From the NCBI GenBank assembly GCA_051870755.1, contig JBJECE010000036.1, positions 32,974 to 96,973 on the forward strand: 64,000 bases of DNA. The letters run 5' to 3'. The notes beneath the pieces were generated by a model, which saw nothing but the letters and a program-made list of their open reading frames with translations, searched no databases and was not told where the DNA came from. Origin of the DNA: W0P28-013 sp051870755. Lineage in GTDB: Bacteria > Bacteroidota > Bacteroidia > Bacteroidales > Paludibacteraceae. The position numbers and the translations under genes are program-made. Shown piece after piece: positions 44,633 to 52,639 of this stretch (positions are counted from its first letter, which is position 1; the number at the start of each line of letters is the position of its first letter).

Positions 44633-44843
44633 TCTTTCTATGATCGATAAACTCGTCAATATCTGCTAATATCCACTGCGCACCTTGCGTGTGAATTACG
44701 CCGTAGTTGTTTTCCAGATAATTGAGTACACCATATTGGTCAAGCACTTGCATGGCTTGCTCGCCTGTTAAGTTGTGTGCCTGCTTGTATTGCTCAATGC
44801 AGAACGACAAGAAAAACGACATTTCACTACTGCGTGGAGGCAT
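44613..44843 (-). CDS. DUF3791 protein, putative antitoxin/partner
   Basis: A 76-aa protein with the DUF3791 pattern: FCIEQYKQAHNLTGEQAM, then VLDQYGVLNYLENNYGVIHT, and WILADIDEFIDHR at the end. These small helical proteins regularly precede DUF3990 genes and are the natural candidate antitoxin. The start is the ATG at 44843, with an in-frame TTG six bases upstream as a weaker option. A promoter lies at 44862-44891, and an 8-bp inverted repeat just upstream of it may be an autoregulatory operator. First gene of the three-gene operon. Confidence 0.78.
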   Translation of the reverse strand: MPPRSSEMSFFLSFCIEQYKQAHNLTGEQAMQVLDQYGVLNYLENNYGVIHTQGAQWILADIDEFIDHRKNESLSR

Positions 44844-44861
44844 AATCAAAGATTTTGCTTA

Positions 44862-44925
44862 CAAAATTACTGTTTTTTTTCACATCCACAATCCGACATC
44901 GTCATTTGTGCGATTTTGATGTCGG
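44862..44925 (-). promoter_or_regulatory. Promoter and possible operator of the DUF3791/DUF3990 operon
   Basis: TTG (44889-44891), 19 bases, TAATTTTG (44862-44869) on the minus strand. Directly upstream, CCGACATC (44893-44900) and GATGTCGG (44918-44925) form a perfect 8-bp inverted repeat with a 17-base spacer. Confidence 0.6.
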
Positions 44926-44944
44926 AGTAAGCCGTTTTAGGAAC

Positions 44945-44996
44945 TTACGAGGCAAGTGCAAGGGTACGAACGAGTCGTACCCCTGCTTGCTCGTAA
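44945..44996. repeat. 52-base hairpin element beside the right direct repeat
   Basis: Three stacked stems: TTACGAG/CTCGTAA, CAAG/CTTG and GGGTACGA/TCGTACCC. An A-run follows on the plus strand, so it is T-run-first for the minus-strand genes and does not look like their terminator. It ends 9 bases before the 44-bp repeat. Confidence 0.7.
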
Positions 44997-45005
44997 AAAA
45001 ACAAC

Positions 45006-45049
45006 TTACTCGCCCATCAGGATTTCCATGATGGTAACGGCCGATTTCG
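45006..45049 (-). repeat. 44-bp direct repeat, right copy (functional mutB 3' end)
   Basis: Last 14 codons and stop of mutB, identical to 43897-43940. Confidence 0.93.
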
Positions 45050-47150
45050 ACACGGGCGAACCCGGGCCAAAAATGGCAGCCACGCCGGCTTTGTAGAGGA
45101 AGTCGTAATCCTGAGCCGGAATAACACCGCCGGCGATGACGATAATATCCTCGCGGCCGAGTTTTTTCAACTCTTCGATGACTTGCGGCACCAGCGTTTT
45201 GTGGCCGGCAGCGAGCGACGAAACGCCCAACACATGCACGTCGTTTTCGACAGCCTGTTTGGCAGCCTCGGCCGGCGTTTGGAACAGCGGTCCCATATCG
45301 ACATCGAAACCGCAGTCGGCATAACCGGTGGCGCACACTTTGGCACCGCGGTCGTGGCCGTCCTGTCCCATTTTTGCAATCATGATACGTGGCTGGCGGC
45401 CTTCTTTCTTGGCGAAAGCGGCTGTCAGTTCGCAGGCTTTTTGGTAGTCTGCGTCTTGTTTTGTTCCTGCGCTATACACTCCTGAAATTGTTCTAATAGT
45501 TGCTTTGTAACGGCCTACGACCACTTCGCAGGCATCGGAAATTTCGCCCAACGTGGCGCGTACGCTTGCGGCTTTGACTGCCAAATCAAGCAGGTTTTGC
45601 TCCGATTTTTTGCCTTCGTTGAACTCTTTAACACATGCCGTGATGGCAGCAAGTGCCTCTTTCACAGCATTTTCGTCGCGGTTAGCGCGCAGTTGTTTCA
45701 GACGTTCAATCTGCTGCTTGCGAACGGCGGTGTTGTCCACTTCGAGAATGTCGATCGGGTCTTCGTGTTCGAGGCGATACTCGTTCACACCGACAATTTT
45801 TTGCGTACCCGAGTCGATGCGCGCTTGCGTGCGTGCAGCCGCCTCTTCGATGCGCATTTTCGGCAGGCCTGTTTCGATGGCAGCAGCCATACCGCCGAGT
45901 TTTTCGATCTCCTCGATATGCGCCCACGCCTTCTCGGCGAGTTCGTTGGTCAGCGCCTCCACATAGTAGGAGCCTGCCCACGGATCGATTTCTTTGCAGA
46001 TTTTCGTCTCTTCCTGAATGTAAATCTGCGTGTTACGCGCAATACGTGCCGAGAAATCGGTTGGCAGCGCAATAGCTTCGTCGAGAGCGTTGGTGTGCAA
46101 CGATTGCGTATGGCCGAGTGCGGCGCCCATGGCTTCGATGCAGGTACGACCAACGTTGTTGAACGGATCCTGCTCGGTGAGCGACCAACCCGACGTCTGC
46201 GAGTGTGTACGCAAAGCCAACGATTTCGGGTTTTTCGGGTTGAATTGTTTCACGATTTTAGCCCACAACATACGCGCGGCACGCATCTTGGCAATTTCCA
46301 TGAAGTGGTTTGTGCCGATAGCCCAGAAGAACGACAAGCGCGGCGCAAATGCGTCGATGTCCATGCCGGCATTCACGCCTGCACGCAGGTATTCGAGTCC
46401 GTCGGCCAAGGTGTAGGCCAATTCGATGTCGGCCGTGGCGCCGGCTTCCTGCATGTGGTAACCCGAAATGGAAATCGAGTTGAATTTCGGCATATTTTTC
46501 GAGGTGTATTCGAAAATGTCGGCAATGATTTTCATCGAGAATTTAGGCGGATAGATGTAGGTGTTGCGCACCATAAATTCTTTCAGAATGTCGTTTTGAA
46601 TGGTACCGGCCATCTCATCGAGTTTGGCGCCTTGTTCGAGTCCGGCGTTGATGTAGAATGCCAGAATGGGCAGCACAGCGCCGTTCATGGTCATCGACAC
46701 GGACATTTTGTTCAACGGAATGCCGTCGAACAGCACTTTCATGTCCTCGACCGAGCAGATAGAAACGCCGGCTTTGCCTACGTCGCCAACGACGCGTTCG
46801 TGGTCAGCATCGTAACCGCGGTGTGTCGGCAAGTCGAAAGCCACCGAAAGGCCTTTTTGACCGCTGGCCAAGTTACGACGATAGAAAGCGTTCGATTCTT
46901 CGGCCGTCGAGAAGCCTGCATATTGACGAATAGTCCACGGGCGCATGGGGTACATGCCGCTATACGGACCACGCAAGAATGGCGGCAAACCGGCAGCATA
47001 GTTCAAGTGCTCAAGACCTTCGAGGTCTTCTTTGGTGTAAACGGGTTTCACCGGAATTTGCTCCGGAGTCAACCAGTTGGCTTCGTTGGTCCCTTCGACT
47101 TTCGAAGCAGCCACGTTTTTAATATCTATTTCTTTGAAATTCGGTTTCAT
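45006..47150 (-). CDS. mutB: Methylmalonyl-CoA mutase, large (catalytic) subunit
   Basis: A 714-aa B12-dependent enzyme that interconverts succinyl-CoA and (R)-methylmalonyl-CoA. It is central to propionate formation or use in gut Bacteroidota. The TIM-barrel substrate domain contains PFLRGPYSGMYPMRPWTIRQ, AFDLPTHRGYD and the SISGYHMQEAGA segment. The C-terminal B12-binding domain has D597-x-H599-x-x-G602 (DGHDRG), the base-off His ligand motif, then GGVIPAQDY and FGPGSP. It starts three bases after mutA, and the two form the alpha-beta heterodimer. Its last 44 bases are duplicated at 43897-43940, and a toxin-like cassette lies between, so the original terminator is displaced. The protein itself is intact. 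Confidence 0.96.
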   Translation of the reverse strand: MKPNFKEIDIKNVAASKVEGTNEANWLTPEQIPVKPVYTKEDLEGLEHLNYAAGLPPFLRGPYSGMYPMRPWTIRQYAGFSTAEESNAFYRRNLASGQKGLSVAFDLPTHRGYDADHERVVGDVGKAGVSICSVEDMKVLFDGIPLNKMSVSMTMNGAVLPILAFYINAGLEQGAKLDEMAGTIQNDILKEFMVRNTYIYPPKFSMKIIADIFEYTSKNMPKFNSISISGYHMQEAGATADIELAYTLADGLEYLRAGVNAGMDIDAFAPRLSFFWAIGTNHFMEIAKMRAARMLWAKIVKQFNPKNPKSLALRTHSQTSGWSLTEQDPFNNVGRTCIEAMGAALGHTQSLHTNALDEAIALPTDFSARIARNTQIYIQEETKICKEIDPWAGSYYVEALTNELAEKAWAHIEEIEKLGGMAAAIETGLPKMRIEEAAARTQARIDSGTQKIVGVNEYRLEHEDPIDILEVDNTAVRKQQIERLKQLRANRDENAVKEALAAITACVKEFNEGKKSEQNLLDLAVKAASVRATLGEISDACEVVVGRYKATIRTISGVYSAGTKQDADYQKACELTAAFAKKEGRQPRIMIAKMGQDGHDRGAKVCATGYADCGFDVDMGPLFQTPAEAAKQAVENDVHVLGVSSLAAGHKTLVPQVIEELKKLGREDIIVIAGGVIPAQDYDFLYKAGVAAIFGPGSPVSKSAVTIMEILMGE

Positions 47151-47153
47151 CGC

Positions 47154-49019
47154 TTACTTGTTGATTAGAAGGTTGTTAAATGCTTTCAAAGTTTCCAATA
47201 CATTAACTCGCACATGAATGAAGTGTTCGATGCCGAGTTTCTGTAGATCTTCCATGCAGGCAGGTGCGCCGGCTACCACGAAAATCTCTTTTCCGTCGCC
47301 GATGGCTTTGTAGGCAGCGGGAGCGAATTCGGCATATTCGTCGTCGCTCGAGCAGAGCACGATGATGTCGGCCCCGGCTTTGCGTGCGGCAGCAACGCCG
47401 TCTTCAACGGTTTCAAATCCGAGATTGTCAATCACTTCGTAGCCTGCGCAAGCGAAGAAGTTGCACGAGAATTGTGCGCGCGCCAAACGCATGGCCAAGT
47501 TGCCGATGGTCAGCATAAATGCTTTCGGACGGCGACCCGAGCGTTCGGTTTCGAGGCGCAAGGCTTCGAACTCTTGCGCTGCACGCACATGAGGCAGGGT
47601 GTCGAGTCCGGCCTCGGCGGTGCAACCGCATTGGCAGCAACAAGCCGATTCGACGATTTTGTCGCCTGCCACTTCGTTGAAATTCGGATATTGGTTGGTG
47701 CCGAGCAACACTTCGCGGCGTGTCGAAACGGCTTTCAGGCGTGCTTCGGCCGTGGCTTTCATGTCGGCTTGCACGCGACCGCTCTCGACAGCGGCGAAAA
47801 ATCCGCCATTTTCTTCAATGTCGAGCAAACGTTTCCAAGCCTGATCGGCGATGTTGGCCGTCAGATTTTCGATGTAGTACGAACCGGCTGCGGGGTCGGT
47901 TACTTTGTCGAAGTGCGATTCCTCTTTGAGCAACAACTGTTGGTTTCGTGCGATGCGTTCCGAAAAATCGTCCGAAGGTTTGTACGTTACATCGAACGGG
48001 CGCACCGTCAGCGAATCGACACCGGCAATGGCGGCACTCATGGCTTCGGTTTCGGTACGCAGCAGATTGACGTGCGCATCGAACACCGTTTTGTTGAACA
48101 GCGATGTTTCGGCGTGAATGTGCATTTTGGCGGCACAATCGCATTTCGGTTTGTATGCTTTCACCATCATTGCCCACAACATGCGTGCGGCACGGAATTT
48201 GGCAATCTCCATAAAATAGTTGCCGCCCACACCAAAGTTGAATTTGATGGCTTTTGCGGCTTCGTCAACCGACAGACCCGCATCGGTGAGCATGTCGAGA
48301 TATTGTGCGCCCCAAGCCAACGCATAGCCGAGTTCCTGCGAGCAAGAGGCTCCGGCGTTGTTCAGGCTGACAGCATTGACACACACCACTTTGTAGGCGG
48401 GCAGACGTTTGCCGGCTTCTACCATTTGAGCCACTTTGCCGGCAACCTGTTCGGCCGACAATTTTTTGCCGCGACGCAACATGGCATTCAGCGGGTCGAG
48501 ATTGATGCTGCCACGCAAGGCGCTCAAGTCGTAACCTTTCTCTGCGAAATAGTCTGCCAGCAGTCCGACGAGTTCCAACGCTTTGCCGCCGCATACATCG
48601 AAATTCAGTTCGATGCAATCGGCGTGAATGCCGTCGAGCAATGTCGCAATGTAGGCTTTGTCGAGTTGTTGTTTGTCGATTTTGAATCCCAGCGAATCGA
48701 CGCCTTTGTTCAAAATGTCGCGTGCTTTGGCGTTGGCTGCCTTGGCATCTTTTGCATCGATGTCCTGACGCACCAGCCACACATTGTCAGCCTTGATGCC
48801 GCGTACAAACGGGAACACGCCCGGAGCGGAATCGGTGGTTTTGATTCCCTCGAGATTTTCGGCACGATAGAAAGGCATGACGTTAAATCCTTCATTCGTT
48901 CTCCAAACGAGCTTTTTCGTAAAATCGGCTCCTTTGAGGTCGGCTTCGATTTTTGCCATCCACTCTTCGGTGCTGACGGCTGGGAAATCGGCCAACAGAT
49001 TTAATTTTTTTTCTGCCAT
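47154..49019 (-). CDS. mutA: Methylmalonyl-CoA mutase, small subunit
   Basis: A 621-aa non-catalytic beta subunit that pairs with MutB. Recognisable segments are LLADFPAVSTEEWMAKIEAD at the N-terminus, GVFPFVRGIK, ELGYALAWGAQYLD, NFGVGGNYFMEIAKFRAARM and DPAAGSYYIENLT. The degenerate B12-like domain (AFMLTIGNLAMRLARAQFS, later DIIVLCSSDDEYAEF) lacks the DxHxxG motif, as expected for this subunit. An unusual CCCQCGC cluster occupies residues 460-466 between the barrel and the degenerate domain. The ATG at 49019 follows a promoter at 49118-49148 with a ~95-base leader. First gene of mutA-mutB. Confidence 0.94.
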   Translation of the reverse strand: MAEKKLNLLADFPAVSTEEWMAKIEADLKGADFTKKLVWRTNEGFNVMPFYRAENLEGIKTTDSAPGVFPFVRGIKADNVWLVRQDIDAKDAKAANAKARDILNKGVDSLGFKIDKQQLDKAYIATLLDGIHADCIELNFDVCGGKALELVGLLADYFAEKGYDLSALRGSINLDPLNAMLRRGKKLSAEQVAGKVAQMVEAGKRLPAYKVVCVNAVSLNNAGASCSQELGYALAWGAQYLDMLTDAGLSVDEAAKAIKFNFGVGGNYFMEIAKFRAARMLWAMMVKAYKPKCDCAAKMHIHAETSLFNKTVFDAHVNLLRTETEAMSAAIAGVDSLTVRPFDVTYKPSDDFSERIARNQQLLLKEESHFDKVTDPAAGSYYIENLTANIADQAWKRLLDIEENGGFFAAVESGRVQADMKATAEARLKAVSTRREVLLGTNQYPNFNEVAGDKIVESACCCQCGCTAEAGLDTLPHVRAAQEFEALRLETERSGRRPKAFMLTIGNLAMRLARAQFSCNFFACAGYEVIDNLGFETVEDGVAAARKAGADIIVLCSSDDEYAEFAPAAYKAIGDGKEIFVVAGAPACMEDLQKLGIEHFIHVRVNVLETLKAFNNLLINK

Positions 49020-49117
49020 AGATTTTATTGATTAAAAATTGAAAGTTTTGTACATAGCGAAACGACTACAATAATCGGCTGCGGCCGACTTCTCACAGTC
49101 TGTTTTGTATTATCCTG

Positions 49118-49148
49118 CAAAATTATAATTTTTATTTGATGTTCGCAA
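49118..49148 (-). promoter_or_regulatory. Promoter of mutA-mutB
   Basis: TTG (49146-49148), 20 bases, TAATTTTG (49118-49125) on the minus strand. It lies just beyond the gldH stop at 49181. Confidence 0.65.
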
Positions 49149-49180
49149 CATTGCCAAGCAGATTTTGCACAAAGCGGCGG

Positions 49181-49651
49181 TCAATCCATGCGCAACACAC
49201 GCACACCCACCTCGCTGACGCCGCCAAGCACGTCGTAACGCATGGCGTGTTGCAGGCGCAGGGTGTAAGTGCCGGGCTCCGAATACCGGACACGCGGCTG
49301 ATAAATCCACACATTTTCGAACACGGTGCCGACACCTGACCCCACCCAACGACCGAATTCGTCGGCCAAGAAAAACTGCACCGTATCGGTACGATGCGTG
49401 CCGGCGGGCGTTTCGGTATCGACAAACAGCCAGAGATTCTGATTGCGATACGCGTCGGTGTTGCGCACCACTATTTGTGTTTGATAGATGCCGTGCGCAT
49501 CGTCGATAGTCAGCGGAAAGGCCAGCACGGAATCTTTCGGCCAGCCATCCGACACATCGCTGCACTCGACGTACACAACATTGTCGCATGCCACAAGCGC
49601 CACACACGCTGCCACGGCGATGAATTTTGCAAAAAATCCGCGTTTTGTCAT
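49181..49651 (-). CDS. gldH: Gliding motility lipoprotein GldH
   Basis: A 156-aa lipoprotein whose signal peptide ends in the lipobox LVAC, lipidated cysteine at residue 22. The mature domain follows the GldH pattern: LAFPLTIDDAHGIYQTQIVV, NLWLFVDTETPAG, TVQFFLADEFGRWVGSG, then YTLRLQHAMRYDVLGGVSEV and GVRVLRMD. GldH belongs to the gliding/T9SS-associated lipoproteins of Bacteroidota and is retained in many non-gliding species. Here three T9SS cargo genes are in the same window, which fits. It starts 4 bases after ricT in the conserved order holB-ricT-gldH. Confidence 0.86.
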   Translation of the reverse strand: MTKRGFFAKFIAVAACVALVACDNVVYVECSDVSDGWPKDSVLAFPLTIDDAHGIYQTQIVVRNTDAYRNQNLWLFVDTETPAGTHRTDTVQFFLADEFGRWVGSGVGTVFENVWIYQPRVRYSEPGTYTLRLQHAMRYDVLGGVSEVGVRVLRMD

Positions 49652-49655
49652 AATT

Positions 49656-50807
49656 TTATTGATTCGATTGTCGGTTGTCGTTGTTGCGTCGGCGGTCGCG
49701 GCGATTGCGGTTCTGTCCGCGGCGTTTGTTTTTGGCGCGGTCGAAACGCGTTAGACTGTCCTGTCCGACAACATTTGTAAAATCTGTTTCGGGTTCGTCG
49801 GCCTCGACAGCTGTGGCATCGATGAGCGACTCCACCTTTTCGCCGCGGCGGTTGGCTGCGATGATTTCTTTGACACGCTCCACCGAAATTGTTACCAGAT
49901 TGGCCGCCATGGTTTTGTCGCTCGAATAGGTCATCAGGCGTTTGAACACATCGGTTTTGAAGTGGTAGTAGGTGGCATCGACGGTTTCGAGCGGTATGTC
50001 GGTACGCGGAAAATCTTTTTGGGCTTCGCAGTAGATGGGCATCTCGTAATTGACGCAACATTTGATTTTGGCACATTGTCCGGCCAACTTCAACGGATTG
50101 ACCGACAAATCCTGCATGCGCGCGGCGCTTGTCGAAACCGACACGAAATTGCTCATGAACGTGGCACAGCACAACTCGCGTCCGCAGGGACCAATGCCGC
50201 CGATGCGTCCGGCCTCCTGCCGTGCGCCTATCTGTTTCATTTCGATGCGCACGCGGAAGACATCGGCCAGCACTTTTATCAGTTGCCGGAAATCGACACG
50301 TCCGTCGGCAATGTAATAGAATATGGCTTTGCTGCCATCGCCTTGATATTCCACATCGCCGATTTTCATCTCCAATTTGAGGTCTTTGGCTATCTGCCGC
50401 GAGCGAATCATGGTGGCTTGTTCTTTGGCTTTGGCCTCTTCCCACTTTTCGATGTCGTTCGGGCGCGCGAGGCGATAGACGCGTTTCACCTCGTAACGTT
50501 CGAGCGAGATGTTGTTCTTCTTGATTTGCGACAACACCAAATTGCCGGTCAGTGTTACGGTGCCAATGTCGTGTCCGGGCGTGGCTTCGACGGCCACCAA
50601 ATCGCCTTTTTGCAATTTCAGTTTATTGCTATTGACGTAGTAGCCCTTGCGCGTGTTTTTGAATTGCACCTCCACCAAATCGGTAGCCAACTGTGCTTCC
50701 GAAATATCGGCCAGCCAATCGACGACGGGCAGTTTCTGCCGACTGTTGCAGCAAAAGCCTTTTGCGCCGGGGTTGCTGCAGCCGTTATTGAGTGTAAATT
50801 CTTCCAT
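49656..50807 (-). CDS. ricT: PSP1-domain protein, RicT (YaaT) family
   Basis: A 383-aa protein. The PSP1 core includes YYVNSNKLKLQKGDLVAVEA near the start and the family signature DFRQLIKVLADVFRVRIEMK-QIG-AR-E-A, then GGIGPCGRELCC and CAKIKCCVNYE. The cysteine clusters correspond to those that hold Fe-S clusters in the Bacillus RicA/F/T complex, which affects RNA maturation. An extra Cys-rich N-terminus (C10, C19, C20) precedes the domain. The C-terminus is a basic Arg/Asn/Gln tail. The ATG at 50807 is chosen because a longer upstream frame is out of character and overlaps holB. It sits 49 bases after holB. Confidence 0.85.
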   Translation of the reverse strand: MEEFTLNNGCSNPGAKGFCCNSRQKLPVVDWLADISEAQLATDLVEVQFKNTRKGYYVNSNKLKLQKGDLVAVEATPGHDIGTVTLTGNLVLSQIKKNNISLERYEVKRVYRLARPNDIEKWEEAKAKEQATMIRSRQIAKDLKLEMKIGDVEYQGDGSKAIFYYIADGRVDFRQLIKVLADVFRVRIEMKQIGARQEAGRIGGIGPCGRELCCATFMSNFVSVSTSAARMQDLSVNPLKLAGQCAKIKCCVNYEMPIYCEAQKDFPRTDIPLETVDATYYHFKTDVFKRLMTYSSDKTMAANLVTISVERVKEIIAANRRGEKVESLIDATAVEADEPETDFTNVVGQDSLTRFDRAKNKRRGQNRNRRDRRRNNDNRQSNQ

Positions 50808-50856
50808 ATCAGATTTGTATTGTATTTTTTTGAAACAAACTATTTTTTTCTTTTTC

Positions 50857-51978
50857 CTATTTGCGCAACAAGCGATAGAGGCGTGCGCACATATCGAGCA
50901 GCACGATGTCCATATTGCCGTTTTGTTCGATTTGGGCTTCGGCCGTTGCCAATTCGTCCATGATGAGCAACACGTTGCGTTCGTTGATGAATTGCGAAAA
51001 CTTGGCGGCAAACGCTTGTTCGTCGGCGCTCATGTAGGTGATGACCGGCTGCTGCAGATGCAACACAAAATTTTCGCGCAACATCCGTTGTGCATATCTG
51101 AAATAGGCTTTGACCGACTCGCGCCCTGCGGCTTTCAGTTCGGCACTCCACCGCATGATGTCTTTGACGCCGAGCGCCCACACCGCGCGCATCATTCGCA
51201 CAAACCAATCGAAATAACGTCGGAGTTCATCGTCCTGCGCCAGCAGTTCCGTCAGGTGCGACCAACTGCCCTGCGCCATGCGTGCCAACAGCGGCAACTG
51301 TTCGGTGTGTCCAAGCGTTTTTTGTGTCGCGGCACGCACCAAATCGTCCTCGCCAAGCGGCGGCACCGGCACGCGCTGCACGCGCGAACGAATAGTGCCC
51401 AGCAAATCGTCGGGCGTAGCGGTTACCAGCAGGAATAAGGTTTGTGCCGGCGGTTCTTCCAAAATTTTCAGCAGATGGTTGGCACAGTTTTCGTGCATCT
51501 TCTCCGGATGCCAAATAATCATCACTTTGTAATCCGATTCGTAGGTTTTGAGGCTCAACTTACGAATGATTTCGTCGCCTTCGCTTGCGTAGATAACGCC
51601 TTGTTTGCCGGCATCGATACAGGCCATCCAACGATTGAGCGTCAGATAGGGATTGTCGATGAGCGCCTCGCGAAATTCCGGCAGAAAATGGTCGCAAATG
51701 GTCTTTTTTTTGCTCTCGTTTTTGATTATCGGGAATACCAAATGCAGGTCGGGATGCGCCAATTTGGCAAACTGCACACACGACGGACAGACGCCGCACG
51801 AGTCGGTGTCGGTGCGATGGCTGCAACACGCATACTGCGCATAGGCCAATGCCAACGGCAGTTTGCCCGCACCTTCGATGCCGCAAAATAGTTGTGCATG
51901 CGGCATGCGCCCCTCGATGACCGATTGTCGCAACCGCTGTTTCACAGCCTCTTGTCCTATGATGTCAGCAAACAACAT
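50857..51978 (-). CDS. holB: DNA polymerase III, delta-prime subunit
   Basis: A 373-aa clamp-loader subunit. The AAA+ N-terminal part has FADIIGQEAVKQRLRQS, HAQLFCGIEGAGKLPLA as P-loop (GIEGAGK), a zinc-type cysteine set (CC, then CGVCPSC), and HPDLHLVFP. Sensor-like segments are LLKILEEPPAQTLFLLVT and RSRVQRV. In the holoenzyme this subunit assists loading of the beta clamp onto DNA. The ATG at 51978 is preferred; a longer start lies inside the leader. A TATCTTTG box lies just upstream at 51998-52005. It is followed by ricT and gldH in the usual Bacteroidota order. Confidence 0.9.
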   Translation of the reverse strand: MLFADIIGQEAVKQRLRQSVIEGRMPHAQLFCGIEGAGKLPLALAYAQYACCSHRTDTDSCGVCPSCVQFAKLAHPDLHLVFPIIKNESKKKTICDHFLPEFREALIDNPYLTLNRWMACIDAGKQGVIYASEGDEIIRKLSLKTYESDYKVMIIWHPEKMHENCANHLLKILEEPPAQTLFLLVTATPDDLLGTIRSRVQRVPVPPLGEDDLVRAATQKTLGHTEQLPLLARMAQGSWSHLTELLAQDDELRRYFDWFVRMMRAVWALGVKDIMRWSAELKAAGRESVKAYFRYAQRMLRENFVLHLQQPVITYMSADEQAFAAKFSQFINERNVLLIMDELATAEAQIEQNGNMDIVLLDMCARLYRLLRK

Positions 51979-51997
51979 ACCATTACGGTTTAATCTG

Positions 51998-52005
51998 CAA
52001 AGATA
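51998..52005 (-). promoter_or_regulatory. -7 box of holB-ricT-gldH
   Basis: TATCTTTG on the minus strand, 20 bases from the holB ATG. The -33 region falls in the preceding terminator hairpin and has no clear TTG. Confidence 0.5.
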
Positions 52006-52007
52006 CA

Positions 52008-52033
52008 AAAAAATCGGCTAATGCCGATTTTTT
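52008..52033 (-). terminator. Bidirectional terminator before holB
   Basis: AAAAAATCGGC (52008-52018) pairs with GCCGATTTTTT (52023-52033), loop of 4. It ends the minus-strand operon of 52097-58714. Confidence 0.82.
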
Positions 52034-52096
52034 AACAGCAAAAACCCGCATCAGGTGCCAACGGATTGCCAAAAAGCCAACTATTTCTACTGATTA

Positions 52097-52633
52097 CTAA
52101 GTGTTTGAGAGCGATTGACGCTGCACGCGCTTGCGCCGCAGAAGCAAATATCCCAACGCCAAGCAAAGCAAAAATCCGACTGCATCGGGAAGCGGACAAA
52201 GCACGCCTGTACCTGTACCGGGAATACCACGCGTCTGCGGCACGGCAAAAGGGCGCACTGTCGTTTCACCAAAAAGTTCGTTTGCAAAAGCATTGTCGGC
52301 AACGGATGCCGACGCCGTGCGACACGAACTAAAGCCGGTCGAAGTGCCACCACCAAACGATCCGCCGACCGCATAATTCGCCGCGGTGCGTTGCTTATTA
52401 TTAAATAGGGTGTTGGTAGATGGTAAAATGCTATACGAAGTGCCGCATGCTGCGGGCGCACTCGGGACAGCGGCACGCACCGATGTGCCACTACGGACTG
52501 CCTGCGTCGATGGATAGTTGCGCTCGATGGTGGTCATGAGCGGCATGCTGAAGATGTCTTCGGCCACACACTCTATACCACCACAAAGAAACAGACCAAA
52601 AAGCGCTATCAATAAGCGTTTTGTCAATATCAT
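52097..52633 (-). CDS. Small exported protein with C-terminal anchor-like signal
   Basis: A 178-aa protein with an N-terminal signal peptide (MILTKRLLIALFGLFLCGGI). A low-complexity Ser/Thr/Gly/Ala mature region follows. The C-terminus reads CPLPDAVG, then a hydrophobic stretch (FLLCLALGYLLL), then RRKRVQRQ. This three-part end resembles sorting signals processed by sortase- or exosortase-like enzymes, and similar short P-x-x-D-(A/G)-x-G plus helix plus basic tails occur in Bacteroidales. I cannot assign a named family. It lies 6 bases downstream of the 2027-codon T9SS gene in the same operon and may be exported with it. Confidence 0.65.
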   Translation of the reverse strand: MILTKRLLIALFGLFLCGGIECVAEDIFSMPLMTTIERNYPSTQAVRSGTSVRAAVPSAPAACGTSYSILPSTNTLFNNKQRTAANYAVGGSFGGGTSTGFSSCRTASASVADNAFANELFGETTVRPFAVPQTRGIPGTGTGVLCPLPDAVGFLLCLALGYLLLRRKRVQRQSLSNT

Positions 52634-52639
52634 CTTTTT

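Larger units (their letters stand above)
43897..45049. mobile_element. Candidate direct-repeat-flanked DUF3791/DUF3990 cassette
   Basis: A 1.1-kb unit is bracketed by perfect 44-bp repeats of the mutB 3' end. From the right it contains a hairpin element, an inverted repeat, a promoter and three overlapping genes whose last stop lies about 10 bases from the left repeat. The arrangement mimics islands that integrate in a gene 3' end and restore it. No integrase is present, so the unit would depend on enzymes encoded elsewhere, or it arose by recombination. Confidence 0.5.

Noticed and set aside
44945..44996. Terminator of mutB
   Set aside because: For minus-strand transcription the T-run comes before the hairpin rather than after it.
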